Assembly (NCBI RefSeq): GCF_013362815.1
Contig: NZ_JABFVK010000048.1
Span: 1-64,000 of the forward strand
Source of the DNA: Hamadaea sp.
GTDB lineage: Bacteria; Actinomycetota; Actinomycetes; Mycobacteriales; Micromonosporaceae
Length of the DNA: 64,000 nucleotides
Direction: 5' to 3'
Of this stretch, positions 53,224-62,340 are shown piece by piece (position 1 is the stretch's first letter; every line of letters begins with the position of its first letter). The position numbers and the translations under genes are program-made. The notes beneath the pieces are model-generated. The model saw only the letters and a program-made list of their open reading frames with translations. It searched no databases and had not been told where the DNA came from.

Positions 53224-54099
53224 CTAGAGGAATTTTCTCGCGGTCTCCGTCAGGAAACGGCGGGACTCGGCGATCCCGAGCGACATCTCCTCGAGCCGCT
53301 GGTACGCGCTCCAGTACCGCTGCGGATCCACCCGATCGATCATGGCCGGCTGCGTCATGCCGCTTTCCACATAGACGAGATCTTCGTCCGTCGGAACCGG
53401 GAACTCCATGAGAATGAACGGGCTGGACACGGTGTGAATGCCGGCCTTGAACGGCAGGACCCGGACGTGGATCTGCGGATCCCGGCCCAGCTGCACGAGA
53501 TGTTCCAGTTGCTCGCGCATGACGGTCGCGTCACCGGCGACCCGCAACAGGACCGACTCGTCGATGATCGCGTCGATGCGCGGCGGCTTCGGCCCACCCA
53601 GGATGTTGGCCTGCCGCAGCCGGCGGACCTCCGCGCGTACCTCCTGATCCTCGGGCGACAACCCTTCGATCGCGGTGGTCCGGAGGATCGCGCGGGCGTA
53701 CGCGGCCGTCTGGAGCAGCCCGGGGACGAACAGCGGCTGGAAGAAGGACAGGTGTGAGGCGTCGGACTCCAGCGCGACGTAGTCGGCGTAGCCGCCGGGC
53801 AACCGATCGCGGTACTCCATCCACCACGACCGCTGGCGAGTGGCCCGGGCGAGGTCGATGAACTCGTCGATGAGCCCGGCCTCGGTCACGCCGTACAGCT
53901 GGAGGAGTGCTTTGACGTCGGTGACGGTCGGCTTGGTCTTGCCGTTCTCGATCCTGATCATCTTCGAGATCGACCAGTCGAGGGCGTCGGCAGCCTGCTC
54001 CTGGGTCCGGCCTGTGTCGTCCCGCGCTGCGCGTAGCGCCTGGGAGAGCCGTCGACGCGCGATGGTCGGGCCGTGCAGGCGGCTGGTCGCGGGCTCCAT
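53224..54099 (-). CDS. XRE-family regulator with DUF5753 domain
   Basis: A 291-residue protein: an N-terminal lambda-repressor-like HTH (residues about 15-70; TQEQAADALDWSISKMIRIENG) and a C-terminal DUF5753 domain with FFQPLFVPGLLQTAAYARA. This class pairs with DUF397 proteins, two of which flank it. ATG 54099 has GGAGGAGGG directly upstream. The upstream gap contains CTGGCAC repeats that may be its operator. Confidence 0.92.
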   Translation of the reverse strand: MEPATSRLHGPTIARRRLSQALRAARDDTGRTQEQAADALDWSISKMIRIENGKTKPTVTDVKALLQLYGVTEAGLIDEFIDLARATRQRSWWMEYRDRLPGGYADYVALESDASHLSFFQPLFVPGLLQTAAYARAILRTTAIEGLSPEDQEVRAEVRRLRQANILGGPKPPRIDAIIDESVLLRVAGDATVMREQLEHLVQLGRDPQIHVRVLPFKAGIHTVSSPFILMEFPVPTDEDLVYVESGMTQPAMIDRVDPQRYWSAYQRLEEMSLGIAESRRFLTETARKFL

Positions 54100-54128
54100 G
54101 CCCTCCTCCGTGGTCGTCCACTTCCCGG

Positions 54129-54190
54129 CTGGCACCGTTTCGGACTGGCACTGTGTCAGACGGCTTATCGCCACCTGGCGGAGTGCCAGT
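54129..54190. promoter_or_regulatory. CTGGCAC repeats in the XRE-DUF397 gap
   Basis: CTGGCAC occurs at 54129 and 54145 (16 bp apart) and inverted at 54183; ACTGGCAC (54144-54151) and GTGCCAGT (54183-54190) are perfect 8-bp inverted arms. It is a candidate binding site for the divergent XRE regulator. Confidence 0.5.
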
Positions 54191-54289
54191 TATAGAAGGG
54201 TATATCGTCCCTTCCGTCATTGTCACTGCGTGGATCTCCATCATGGACGGCCCACGGCTGTGACCAGCCCTGACAATCGGGAGTGTCAG

Positions 54290-54487
54290 ATGGTGGAAGG
54301 GCACGCCGCAGTGTGGCGGCGGAGCACGAAATGTGAGGCGACCTCGTGCGTCGAGGTCTCCGACCTAGGCGAGCAGGTCGGCCTCCGCAACTCGGATCAT
54401 CCGGAGACCGCCATCCGGTTCCCCGTCGAACGGTGGCGGGAGTTCGTGGCCGGCGTACGCGCCGGCGAGTTCGACCACTCGGCATGA
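54290..54487 (+). CDS. DUF397 protein
   Basis: A 65-residue DUF397 protein: VWRRSTKCEATSCVEVSDLG and ERWREFVAGVRAGEFD. It is divergent from the XRE/DUF5753 gene, making the cluster DUF397 - XRE - DUF397. ATG 54290 has GGGAG 6 nt upstream. A hairpin follows at 54492-54522. Confidence 0.88.
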   Translation: MVEGHAAVWRRSTKCEATSCVEVSDLGEQVGLRNSDHPETAIRFPVERWREFVAGVRAGEFDHSA

Positions 54488-54491
54488 ACAG

Positions 54492-54522
54492 ACGGCACCC
54501 GGGCCTTCACCCCGAGTGCCGT
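54492..54522 (+). terminator. Hairpin after the DUF397 gene
   Basis: ACGGCAC (54492-54498) and GTGCCGT (54516-54522) form a 7-bp stem with a long loop right after the stop codon. There is no T tract. Confidence 0.5.
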
Positions 54523-55121
54523 TGAGACCGGCAGCCTTCCAGGGCGAAATCCCAGTCCACTGTAGAAGCTACAGGCGACTCTCCGGCGAACTGACACGAC
54601 CCCCGGCACCTCCCGCATACCGGTCGGGCGTGGTGAATCGATCACCCGTACGCGTGATAGCCGGTCGTGCACCTTGACATGAGCCGAGTGGCCAGATCCC
54701 GCCCACTGACAAGATCATTCAGATTAGCCGTCCCGCCCGGCGGGTACTTCTTTCGCGTATTCCATGATCGAAAGACAACCGATCATGGCCCTTGAGCGTC
54801 TCTATACCGCAAGGAGGGGGCGAAAGAAGGGCGGCAGTGACCGGGATCGCACCGCCACAGTGACCTGGATCGCTGCTTACCACCGGGGAATCCGGTGGAA
54901 TGAATAGGGCAAACGCGGCGTTGAGCTGGAGCGGACCTTCGCGGTCATGGAAAACCGCAGCTTATCGCGCTGATCAGCGAAGTCGCACGTGCCTTTCAGG
55001 GGTTTCACAGTTACTTGTGACACTTTCAGACCGGCGAGAAGGAATCAGCTCCGTTGGTCATCTGTTACGCAGATGTCAGCACCGCACACCGTAGCGGTAA
55101 TTACGGGGGAGGGACCCGAAC
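54523..55121 (+). other. Long upstream region of the sigma-factor gene
   Basis: No convincing gene. It holds nested inverted repeats: CTTCTTTCGC (54747-54756) with GCGAAAGAAG (54820-54829), enclosing the perfect palindrome CCATGATCG-N9-CGATCATGG (54762-54788). A SigR-type promoter match follows at 54897-54922, leaving a 5' leader of about 190 nt that ends in the strong ribosome-binding site GGGGGAGGGA. Confidence 0.6.
54897..54922 (+). promoter_or_regulatory. SigR/SigH-type promoter of the sigB-like gene
   Basis: GGAAT (54897-54901), an 18-bp spacer and GTT (54920-54922) match exactly the GGAAT-N18-GTT consensus of Streptomyces SigR promoters. The mycobacterial sigB and Streptomyces hrdB genes are known to have such stress-sigma promoters. 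Confidence 0.65.
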
Positions 55122-56063
<942 letters not shown>

Positions 56064-56080
56064 TTCCCACTTGTACGCGT

Positions 56081-56114
56081 AAAGGCCCCGTCCGGATTGC
56101 CGGACGGGGCCTTT
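56081..56114. terminator. Bidirectional terminator between sigB and the NlpC/P60 gene
   Basis: A 15-bp stem AAAGGCCCCGTCCGG with its complement (56100-56114) around a 4-nt loop has A/T ends on both sides. It serves the two convergent genes. Confidence 0.9.
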
Positions 56115-56124
56115 GTCGCTGTGC

Positions 56125-57090
56125 TTACGACCTGACGCGGCCGTACCCGTACGGCGTCATCATGTCGATGCTGGAGAGTTTGACCGATTCTCCGAACGTC
56201 GGGGCGTGGATGACCTTGCCGCTGCCGACGTAGATCGCCACGTGCCCGAGATCGGAGTAGAAGACCAGGTCTCCCGGGGCCAGTTGCGACCGGCTGATCC
56301 GGGCGGTCTCGTCGTACTGGGTGGCCGCGTGGTGATAGAGGCTCACCCCGGCCGCCTTCCAGGCCGCCATGGTCAGGCCCGAACAGTCGTAGCTGCTCGG
56401 TCCGTCGGCGCCCCAGGCGTACGGCTTGCCGATCGCGTTGTACGCATAGGTGACGGCGACGCCGGCCTTGCCGGAGACCGCCGGGATCTTCCCGGTGTAT
56501 CGCCCGGAGGTCCGGCTCGACGTGCCGTACAGCTTCTTCTTCTGCGCCTCCAGCGTCTTCAGATCACCCTCGATCTGCTTCTTCTGGGCGGCCAGTTTCG
56601 TCACCTCGTCCTGCGCCTTGGTCAGGGCGAGCTGCAACGCCGAATTCTGATCGTCGTACTTGCTGCCGGCGTCGCGAGCCGACTCGATCACGTTGTTCTG
56701 GGTGTCGGCGAGCTCCTGCAGCGTGCCGAGCCGTTCGACGACGTCCGTCGGCGACGAGCCGATCAGGGCGTTCCAGGTGGCCAGCTGACTGCTTCCGGCG
56801 TACGCCGACGCCGCCATCTTGGCGACCTTCTGGCGAGCCTCGTCCCGCTGATGGGCCAGCGGACCGAGCGACGTCTCCAGCTGCTGGATCTGACCCTGCA
56901 CCGACTTGAGCTGCTCGGCGCTCTTGTTGTACTGCTCGACGAGCTTCTCCAGTTTGGTCGACGCCTCCGTGATCTGTTTGGAGAGCTCTGACTCGGAGGG
57001 AGCCGCGTGGGCCGCGCCCGGCGCCAGGAGCACCGCCAGCGCAGCCACGAGAGGCATGGCGAAGCGCCAGCCCCGTGGGAGTAGTCGCAA
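56125..57090 (-). CDS. NlpC/P60 peptidoglycan hydrolase
   Basis: A 321-residue secreted endopeptidase of the RipA/Cwl type. The signal peptide ends near AHA-APSE (about residue 29-30). Two long coiled-coil segments (about 33-110 and 130-190) precede the C-terminal NlpC/P60 domain with catalytic Cys in SSYDCSGLTMAAW and His in LGHVAIYVGSGKVIHA. TTG 57090 gives the basic N-terminus MRLLPRGWRF expected for a signal peptide; ATG 57057 would remove it. A c-di-AMP riboswitch lies upstream. Confidence 0.92.
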   Translation of the reverse strand: MRLLPRGWRFAMPLVAALAVLLAPGAAHAAPSESELSKQITEASTKLEKLVEQYNKSAEQLKSVQGQIQQLETSLGPLAHQRDEARQKVAKMAASAYAGSSQLATWNALIGSSPTDVVERLGTLQELADTQNNVIESARDAGSKYDDQNSALQLALTKAQDEVTKLAAQKKQIEGDLKTLEAQKKKLYGTSSRTSGRYTGKIPAVSGKAGVAVTYAYNAIGKPYAWGADGPSSYDCSGLTMAAWKAAGVSLYHHAATQYDETARISRSQLAPGDLVFYSDLGHVAIYVGSGKVIHAPTFGESVKLSSIDMMTPYGYGRVRS

Positions 57091-57104
57091 GGGGGTGTGA
57101 ACCT

Positions 57105-57310
57105 TTCTTCCTCGAACCCGACCTCTCCGCAGGTCTCGGTCCGGCCGCCTACCGGGTTAGCTGCGACGCGTGGCGTCACGGGCTCGCGCTGGAAGATTCG
57201 CGCTACCACGTCCGGGGGAACGGCCGCGGATTCGCCCCACTTACCTGGGTCCCCGGTTCACAATCAATGGCTGGTGACTCGACGGCACCGGCCAGGTGTC
57301 GCCCTTTCCT
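57105..57310 (-). promoter_or_regulatory. ydaO/yuaA-type c-di-AMP riboswitch
   Basis: On the minus strand, between the promoter region and the NlpC/P60 start, the leader contains GTGGGGCGAATCC (57228-57240) and CAGCTAACCCGGTAGGCG (about 57146-57163), then GAGGAAGAAAGG. These match the conserved core blocks of ydaO RNAs, which switch off cell-wall hydrolase genes when c-di-AMP binds. The boundaries are approximate. Confidence 0.85.
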
Positions 57311-57561
57311 GGGCGATCGGGGGCCCTGACCAGCCCCGACACCGTAACCCGGGATTCGCGCGAGGGCCAAGGGCAAGTTGCCCCCATCTGCCCATGCTGG
57401 ACCGGGTTAGGCCGGAAAAGTTCAGCCGATCAGGCTGGAGTCAGACTGCGGTCAGCTGGCATAAGAGGTGCCAAGGTGCCAGGTGGCAGATTGAAGCACT
57501 TCCCAACGATGCCGGTCACTCCGACAATGAGCATACAAGCGTGTCACACGAGGAGGAGGCC

Positions 57562-58044
57562 ATGCAGCCTACCCGGCGCGCACAGGAGCTGAGCCTGCCC
57601 GGCATCCGGGTCACCGACCGGTGGTTCGTGGTGGGCCAGCGCAAGTTCGACGTCACCGAACTGCAGAACCTGCGGACGGTGCGCGGATCGCACCACCCCA
57701 TGGCGGTCCGCGCGGCGATCTGCGCGCTGCTGGCCGTGGCCGGCATCGGCGTCTTCATCGACCGGCTGGAGCCGATCGGTCTCGCCGGTCTGGCGGTCGC
57801 CGCCATCCTGCTCGGCGCGGCCGCGGTCGCCGCCGCCTGGCGCAATCCCCGCAGCTACGAGATGTGGGCCGAGTACCGCGGCCTCAGCGTCCAGCTTTAT
57901 TACTGCGACAACGAGCGCCGATACAACGCGGTCTCCCGGGCGGTCATCCGGGCCCGGGAACGGGCTTACCTGGCCGACTCTCCGGTCGCCGACCAGTATC
58001 CGTCGGCGGCTACTCAGGCCGCGTGGTTCACCCAGGCGGCTTGA
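57562..58044 (+). CDS. DUF6232-like membrane protein
   Basis: A 160-residue protein: an N-terminal strand-rich segment (GIRVTDRWFVVGQRKFDVTEL) typical of DUF6232, two transmembrane helices at about 49-66 and 72-90, and a cytoplasmic C-terminal domain. The function is unknown. ATG 57562 has GGAGGAGG upstream. The 57331-57561 stretch before it holds a short GTGCCA repeat at about 57467-57486 but no gene. Confidence 0.75.
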   Translation: MQPTRRAQELSLPGIRVTDRWFVVGQRKFDVTELQNLRTVRGSHHPMAVRAAICALLAVAGIGVFIDRLEPIGLAGLAVAAILLGAAAVAAAWRNPRSYEMWAEYRGLSVQLYYCDNERRYNAVSRAVIRARERAYLADSPVADQYPSAATQAAWFTQAA

Positions 58045-58144
58045 CTCGCACCATGTGTGCGACGGGTGTGACGATCATCTGCGGATAGTGGCAGCACAGC
58101 AATCCGTCCGATGCTGTGCTGCCAAGATCCCGGGAGCACCCCCG

Positions 58145-58972
58145 ATGCCGGAGATTCACCATTTCGCGTACGGCTGGTTCAATCCGGCGCTGGCGTATGT
58201 GCTGGCGTTCTGCGGATCACTGACCGGCCTTGTCTGCACCACTCGCGCCCGTGCCGCCGGCACCCGGGCCCGCCGCGCACGCTGGCTCGTGCTCGGCTCG
58301 CTCTCGATCGGCGGCGCGGCCATCTGGCTGATGCATTTCATGGCGATGCTCGGGTTCGACATTCCCGCCAGCTCGATCCGCTACGACCCCACGATCACCG
58401 TGGCCAGCCTCGTGTTCGCCGTCGTGACCGTCGGCCTGGGGTTGTTCTTCGTCGGCACTGGCCGCAAACGGGTGAGCAAGCTGCTCGTCGGCGGCGTCTT
58501 CACCGGCTCCGGCGTGGTCGCCATGCACTACACGGGTATGTACGCCATGCGCATATCCGGTCAGATCAGCTACGACGAGGGACTCGTCCTGGCCTCGGTG
58601 GTGATCGCGATCGTCGCGGCGACCGTCGCCCTGTGGTTCACCGTTTCCGTCCAAGGTGGATGGAAGTCGCTGCTCGCCGCCGCCGCGATCATGGCCGCCG
58701 CCGTCTGCGGCATGCACTACACGGCGATGGCGGCGTTGCGCGTACAGCTGGACTCCACGGCGGCTCCGGTCACCGGGATGACGCCGACCCTGCTCATCGT
58801 GCCCATCTTCATCATCGCGGCGGCGACCCTGCTCGGCTCGTTCGTCAGCGCGTTGCAGGCGATGACGCAGGAGGAGTTCGAGTACCCCGGCCCGGTGGCG
58901 GCCCGGGCGCTGGTGCGGGTGCCCCGGCCGCGCACCTCGTCCGGTGTCCACAGTGCACCCGGCCGGGATTGA
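58145..58972 (+). CDS. MHYT-domain integral membrane sensor
   Basis: A 275-residue protein with seven predicted transmembrane helices and three MHYT-type motifs (LMHFMAM, AMHYTGMYAM, GMHYTAMAAL), thought to coordinate a metal and sense a diatomic gas. Unlike many MHYT proteins it carries no GGDEF/EAL output domain, only a short cytoplasmic tail of about 35 residues. ATG 58145 has GGGAG 9 nt upstream. Confidence 0.9.
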   Translation: MPEIHHFAYGWFNPALAYVLAFCGSLTGLVCTTRARAAGTRARRARWLVLGSLSIGGAAIWLMHFMAMLGFDIPASSIRYDPTITVASLVFAVVTVGLGLFFVGTGRKRVSKLLVGGVFTGSGVVAMHYTGMYAMRISGQISYDEGLVLASVVIAIVAATVALWFTVSVQGGWKSLLAAAAIMAAAVCGMHYTAMAALRVQLDSTAAPVTGMTPTLLIVPIFIIAAATLLGSFVSALQAMTQEEFEYPGPVAARALVRVPRPRTSSGVHSAPGRD

Positions 58973-58994
58973 CGGAGTCTGCTAGAAACGGCGC

Positions 58995-59708
58995 ATGCTC
59001 CGAGACTTCCGGCCGACGTTGGCGATGATGCCCCTGCACGCGATCACCGAGGTCTACGGCGAGGAGGGGCTGCGGGAGCGGTTCGCCCACGAGATCTCCC
59101 AATTCGGCGAAGCCGACCGCGTACGCCTGGAGCAGGCCCTGGACCTCGCCGCCGAGCTGCACGCCGGCCAGCGTCGCGTACGCGAGCCGTACTTGAATCA
59201 CCTGTTGCGCGTCACCATCCGGATCCTGCATTACTACCGGGTCGACGACGTGGACGTCCTCGTCGCCGCCCTGCTGCACGACGCGGCCGAGGATCAGGCG
59301 TACAAGCTGGTGGGAAGCGCCGACACGACGGCCGCACTGGACCGCCTGGGTGAGTTGTTCGGGCCTCGGGTGCGGCGGCTGATCGCGGCGGTGACCAATC
59401 CGGAGTACACACCGGATCGGCACGAACACGAGCAGTACCGCGAGCATCTGGTCGAGTCGCTGGACCGCGAGCCGTGGGCGCGGGTGATCAAGATCTCCGA
59501 CTTCACCGACAACGGCGTGGGCGTCATCCACACCACCGGGCCGAAGGTCAGCAGCTCGGCCCGCAAATACCGGCCCCTCGTGCCGCTGTTTCGCGAGTTG
59601 ATCCCGCGCGCCGACACGCCGCTGAGCGACGCCGCCAAGGCGCACATCCTGGACCAGCTCGACCTCGCCGAAGAGCGTTTCGCGGCGATTCTCGACGGCA
59701 GAGTTTGA
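58995..59708 (+). CDS. HD-domain phosphohydrolase, SpoT-hydrolase-like
   Basis: A 237-residue single-domain protein. HAGQRRVREPYLNHLLRVT and LLHDAAED match the histidine and HDxxED motifs of RelA/SpoT-type (p)ppGpp hydrolases, and a later VIKISDFTDN fits the Asp ligand position. It has no synthetase domain, so it may be a small alarmone hydrolase (MESH1-like) or another nucleotide phosphohydrolase. TAGAAA is 6 nt before ATG 58995. Confidence 0.82.
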   Translation: MLRDFRPTLAMMPLHAITEVYGEEGLRERFAHEISQFGEADRVRLEQALDLAAELHAGQRRVREPYLNHLLRVTIRILHYYRVDDVDVLVAALLHDAAEDQAYKLVGSADTTAALDRLGELFGPRVRRLIAAVTNPEYTPDRHEHEQYREHLVESLDREPWARVIKISDFTDNGVGVIHTTGPKVSSSARKYRPLVPLFRELIPRADTPLSDAAKAHILDQLDLAEERFAAILDGRV

Positions 59709-59729
59709 CGGGGGTCAGCGCGACACGCC

Positions 59730-59777
59730 CGACACATGTTGGGGTTCTTTTTCGCGGCCACCACAACATGTAGGGTG
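59730..59777 (+). promoter_or_regulatory. Two NrdR-like boxes upstream of nrdAB
   Basis: CCGACACATGTTGGGG (59730-59745) and CCACAACATGTAGGGT (59762-59777) are centred on ACATGT exactly 32 bp apart, the three-turn spacing usual for paired NrdR boxes. The second agrees with most positions of acaCwAtATaTwGtgt and overlaps a TAGGGT -10-like hexamer. Confidence 0.6.
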
Positions 59778-59931
59778 ATTTCACCGGCTCGTCGACTACG
59801 GCGGGCACGGGTCCGTCCACCGCGCCCACGCGCTGCCACCGGCTTCGCGTGCGCTGCGCCGTGCCCGCGAACCGTGCTCGCGTACGCACTCGCCGGCTGT
59901 GGAGGCTTGCGTTGAAGGAGGGGGACTGCCC

Positions 59932-62340
59932 ATGTCTACCGCGACATTGGGGATCGCACCGTACGCGGTTGGCGACACCGCACGGCATGCGCTTTTCGGC
60001 GAGGTCGAGGCGGCTGCGGCCGGGCTCGCCGAGGTGGACCCGAATCGGGTCGCCGAACCGGTGGTAGCCGGGGTGTGGCCCGGCGCTACCCAGGCTGACC
60101 TGCGACTTCGCGCCATCGAGACGGCCGCCGCGCTCGTCGCGGAGGAGCCGGCGTACTCGCGTCTCGCGGCGCGCCTGCTCGCCGCGCACATCCGCGAGGA
60201 GGTCGCCGGGCAGGGCGTACGCCGATTCAGCGAATCGGTCGCGACCGGTCACCGGCTCGGGCTCATCGCCGACGACGTGGCCGAGTTCGTCGCGGCGCAC
60301 GCCGGTGAGCTGGACGCGCTCGTGGACGACGGCGCCGACGACCGCTTCGAGTACTTCGGCCTGCGGACCGTCTACGACCGGTACGTCTACCGGCATCCGA
60401 CGAATCGGCAGGTCATCGAGACCGCCCAGCACTTCCTGCTCCGCGTCGCCTGTGGACTCATGGGACCGGTCGGCGCGGCGGGCACGGTCGGCCGGTCCGT
60501 GGCCGGCGGCGTGCCCGGGGTCGCCGAGCTCTACCGGCTGATGAGCCGGCTCGCGTACCTGCCCAGCTCACCCACCCTGTTCAACGCCGGCGCCCGGCGG
60601 CCTCAGCTGTCCAGCTGCTTCCTCCTCGACTCCCCCTCCGACGAGCTGGACTCGATCTACGAGCGGTACACCCAGGCCGCCCGCCTCTCCAAGTACGCCG
60701 GTGGCATCGGCATCGCGTGGAGCCGCATCCGGTCCCGGGGTTCGCTGATCCGCGGCACCAACGGGCTGTCCAACGGCATCGTGCCGTGGCTGCGTACCTT
60801 CGACTCCAGCGTGGCCGCCGTCAACCAGGGTGGCCGTCGCAAGGGCGCCGCCTGCGTCTACCTCGAGCCGTGGCACGCCGACGTCGAGGACTTCCTTCAG
60901 TTGCGTGACTCGACCGGGGACGAGAACCGGCGTACGCACAACCTCCACCTGGCCAACTGGATCCCGGACGAGTTCATGCGCCGGGTCGAGGCCGACCAGC
61001 CGTGGTCGCTCTTCGACCCGAAGGTGGTCCCGCATCTGGTGGACCTCTGGGGCGGCGACTTCGACGTCGCGTACCGGAAAGCGGAGGCCGACGGGTTGGC
61101 CACGAAGCAGGTCAGCGCCCGCGAGCTCTACGGGCGCATGATGCGGACGCTGGCCCAGACCGGCAACGGCTGGATGACCTTCAAGGACCAGGCCAACCGC
61201 ACCGGCAACCAGACGGCCGATCCGCAGAACGTCATCCACCTGTCCAACCTGTGCACCGAGATCCTCGAGGTGACCTCGGACGGCGAGACGGCGGTGTGCA
61301 ACCTGGGCTCGCTCAACCTGGCCGCCCACGTGATCGGCGGGGAGTTCGACTTCGCCGCCCTCCGGGAGTCGGTCCGCGTCGCCGTGACCGTGCTCGACCG
61401 CACCATCGACCTCTCCTACTACCCCACCGCCGAGGCGGCCAAGGCGAACCTGCGCTGGCGGCCCACCGGCCTCGGGGTGATGGGGCTGGCCGACGTCTTC
61501 TTCCAGCTGCGTCTGGACTTCGACGCGCCGGAGGCGCTGGCGCTGTCCACCCGGATCGCCGAGGAGATCGCGCTTTCGGCGTACGAGACGAGTGCGGAAC
61601 TGGCCGCGACGCTCGGCCGGCACGAGACCTACGACCAGACCCGGGCGGCTCAGGGCGTGCTGCACGTCGATCATTTCCCGGCCGCCTCGATCGCTCAGCC
61701 GGCTCGGTGGGCCGCTCTGCGTACGCGGGTGGCGGAGGTGGGACTGCGCAACTCGCTGCTGATCGCCATCGCGCCGACCGCCACGATCGCCTCGATCGCG
61801 GGCGCGGCCGAGTGCATCGAGCCCGTCGTCTCCAACCTCTTCAAGCGCGAGACGCTGTCCGGCGAGTTCCTCCAGGTCAACCGGCACCTGATTCAGGAGC
61901 TCAAGGAACACGGGCTGTGGACCGCCGAGCTGCGCGAGAAGATCGTCGCCGCCGAGGGGTCGATCGCGGGGATCGCCGAGATCCCGGCCGAGATTCGGTC
62001 CCGGTTCCGGACCGCGTGGGAGTTGCCGCAGCGCGCGCTGATCGACCTGGCCGCCGCGCGTACGCCGTTCATCGACCAGTCGCAGTCGCTCAACCTGTTC
62101 ATGGCGGCACCGAACATCGGCAAGCTGTCCTCGATGTACGCGTACGCCTGGCGCAAGGGCCTGAAGACCACCTACTACCTGCGCTCCCGTCCCGCGACCG
62201 CGATTGCGAAGACCACCCTGGCAGCTCAGCCCGGCTCGATCCGGCCGGTGTCGGCGCAGCCCGCGCCGCAGCCCCGGGCGGCGATGTCCTTGATCAACCT
62301 GAACCTGGAAAACCCGGAAGTATGCGAGGCCTGCCAGTGA
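59932..62340 (+). CDS. nrdA: Ribonucleoside-diphosphate reductase alpha subunit
   Basis: Class I ribonucleotide reductase large subunit, 802 residues, reducing NDPs to dNDPs. It has SSPTLFNAGARRPQLSSCFL with an active-site Cys, the NLCTEI...CNLGSLNLA catalytic loop and ends in CEACQ, the C-terminal redox pair reduced by thioredoxin-type proteins. The N-terminal 100 residues do not clearly show the ATP-cone signature. ATG 59932 has GGAGGGGG upstream. Its TGA overlaps nrdB (GTGA). Confidence 0.95.
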   Translation: MSTATLGIAPYAVGDTARHALFGEVEAAAAGLAEVDPNRVAEPVVAGVWPGATQADLRLRAIETAAALVAEEPAYSRLAARLLAAHIREEVAGQGVRRFSESVATGHRLGLIADDVAEFVAAHAGELDALVDDGADDRFEYFGLRTVYDRYVYRHPTNRQVIETAQHFLLRVACGLMGPVGAAGTVGRSVAGGVPGVAELYRLMSRLAYLPSSPTLFNAGARRPQLSSCFLLDSPSDELDSIYERYTQAARLSKYAGGIGIAWSRIRSRGSLIRGTNGLSNGIVPWLRTFDSSVAAVNQGGRRKGAACVYLEPWHADVEDFLQLRDSTGDENRRTHNLHLANWIPDEFMRRVEADQPWSLFDPKVVPHLVDLWGGDFDVAYRKAEADGLATKQVSARELYGRMMRTLAQTGNGWMTFKDQANRTGNQTADPQNVIHLSNLCTEILEVTSDGETAVCNLGSLNLAAHVIGGEFDFAALRESVRVAVTVLDRTIDLSYYPTAEAAKANLRWRPTGLGVMGLADVFFQLRLDFDAPEALALSTRIAEEIALSAYETSAELAATLGRHETYDQTRAAQGVLHVDHFPAASIAQPARWAALRTRVAEVGLRNSLLIAIAPTATIASIAGAAECIEPVVSNLFKRETLSGEFLQVNRHLIQELKEHGLWTAELREKIVAAEGSIAGIAEIPAEIRSRFRTAWELPQRALIDLAAARTPFIDQSQSLNLFMAAPNIGKLSSMYAYAWRKGLKTTYYLRSRPATAIAKTTLAAQPGSIRPVSAQPAPQPRAAMSLINLNLENPEVCEACQ

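Noticed and set aside
54397-54672. 91-codon minus-strand frame over the DUF397 3' end
   Set aside because: It is antisense to a recognisable DUF397 gene, with random-looking composition.
54900-55094. 64-codon frame upstream of the sigma-factor gene
   Set aside because: It begins inside the SigR-type promoter, has no ribosome-binding site and its product has no recognisable features.
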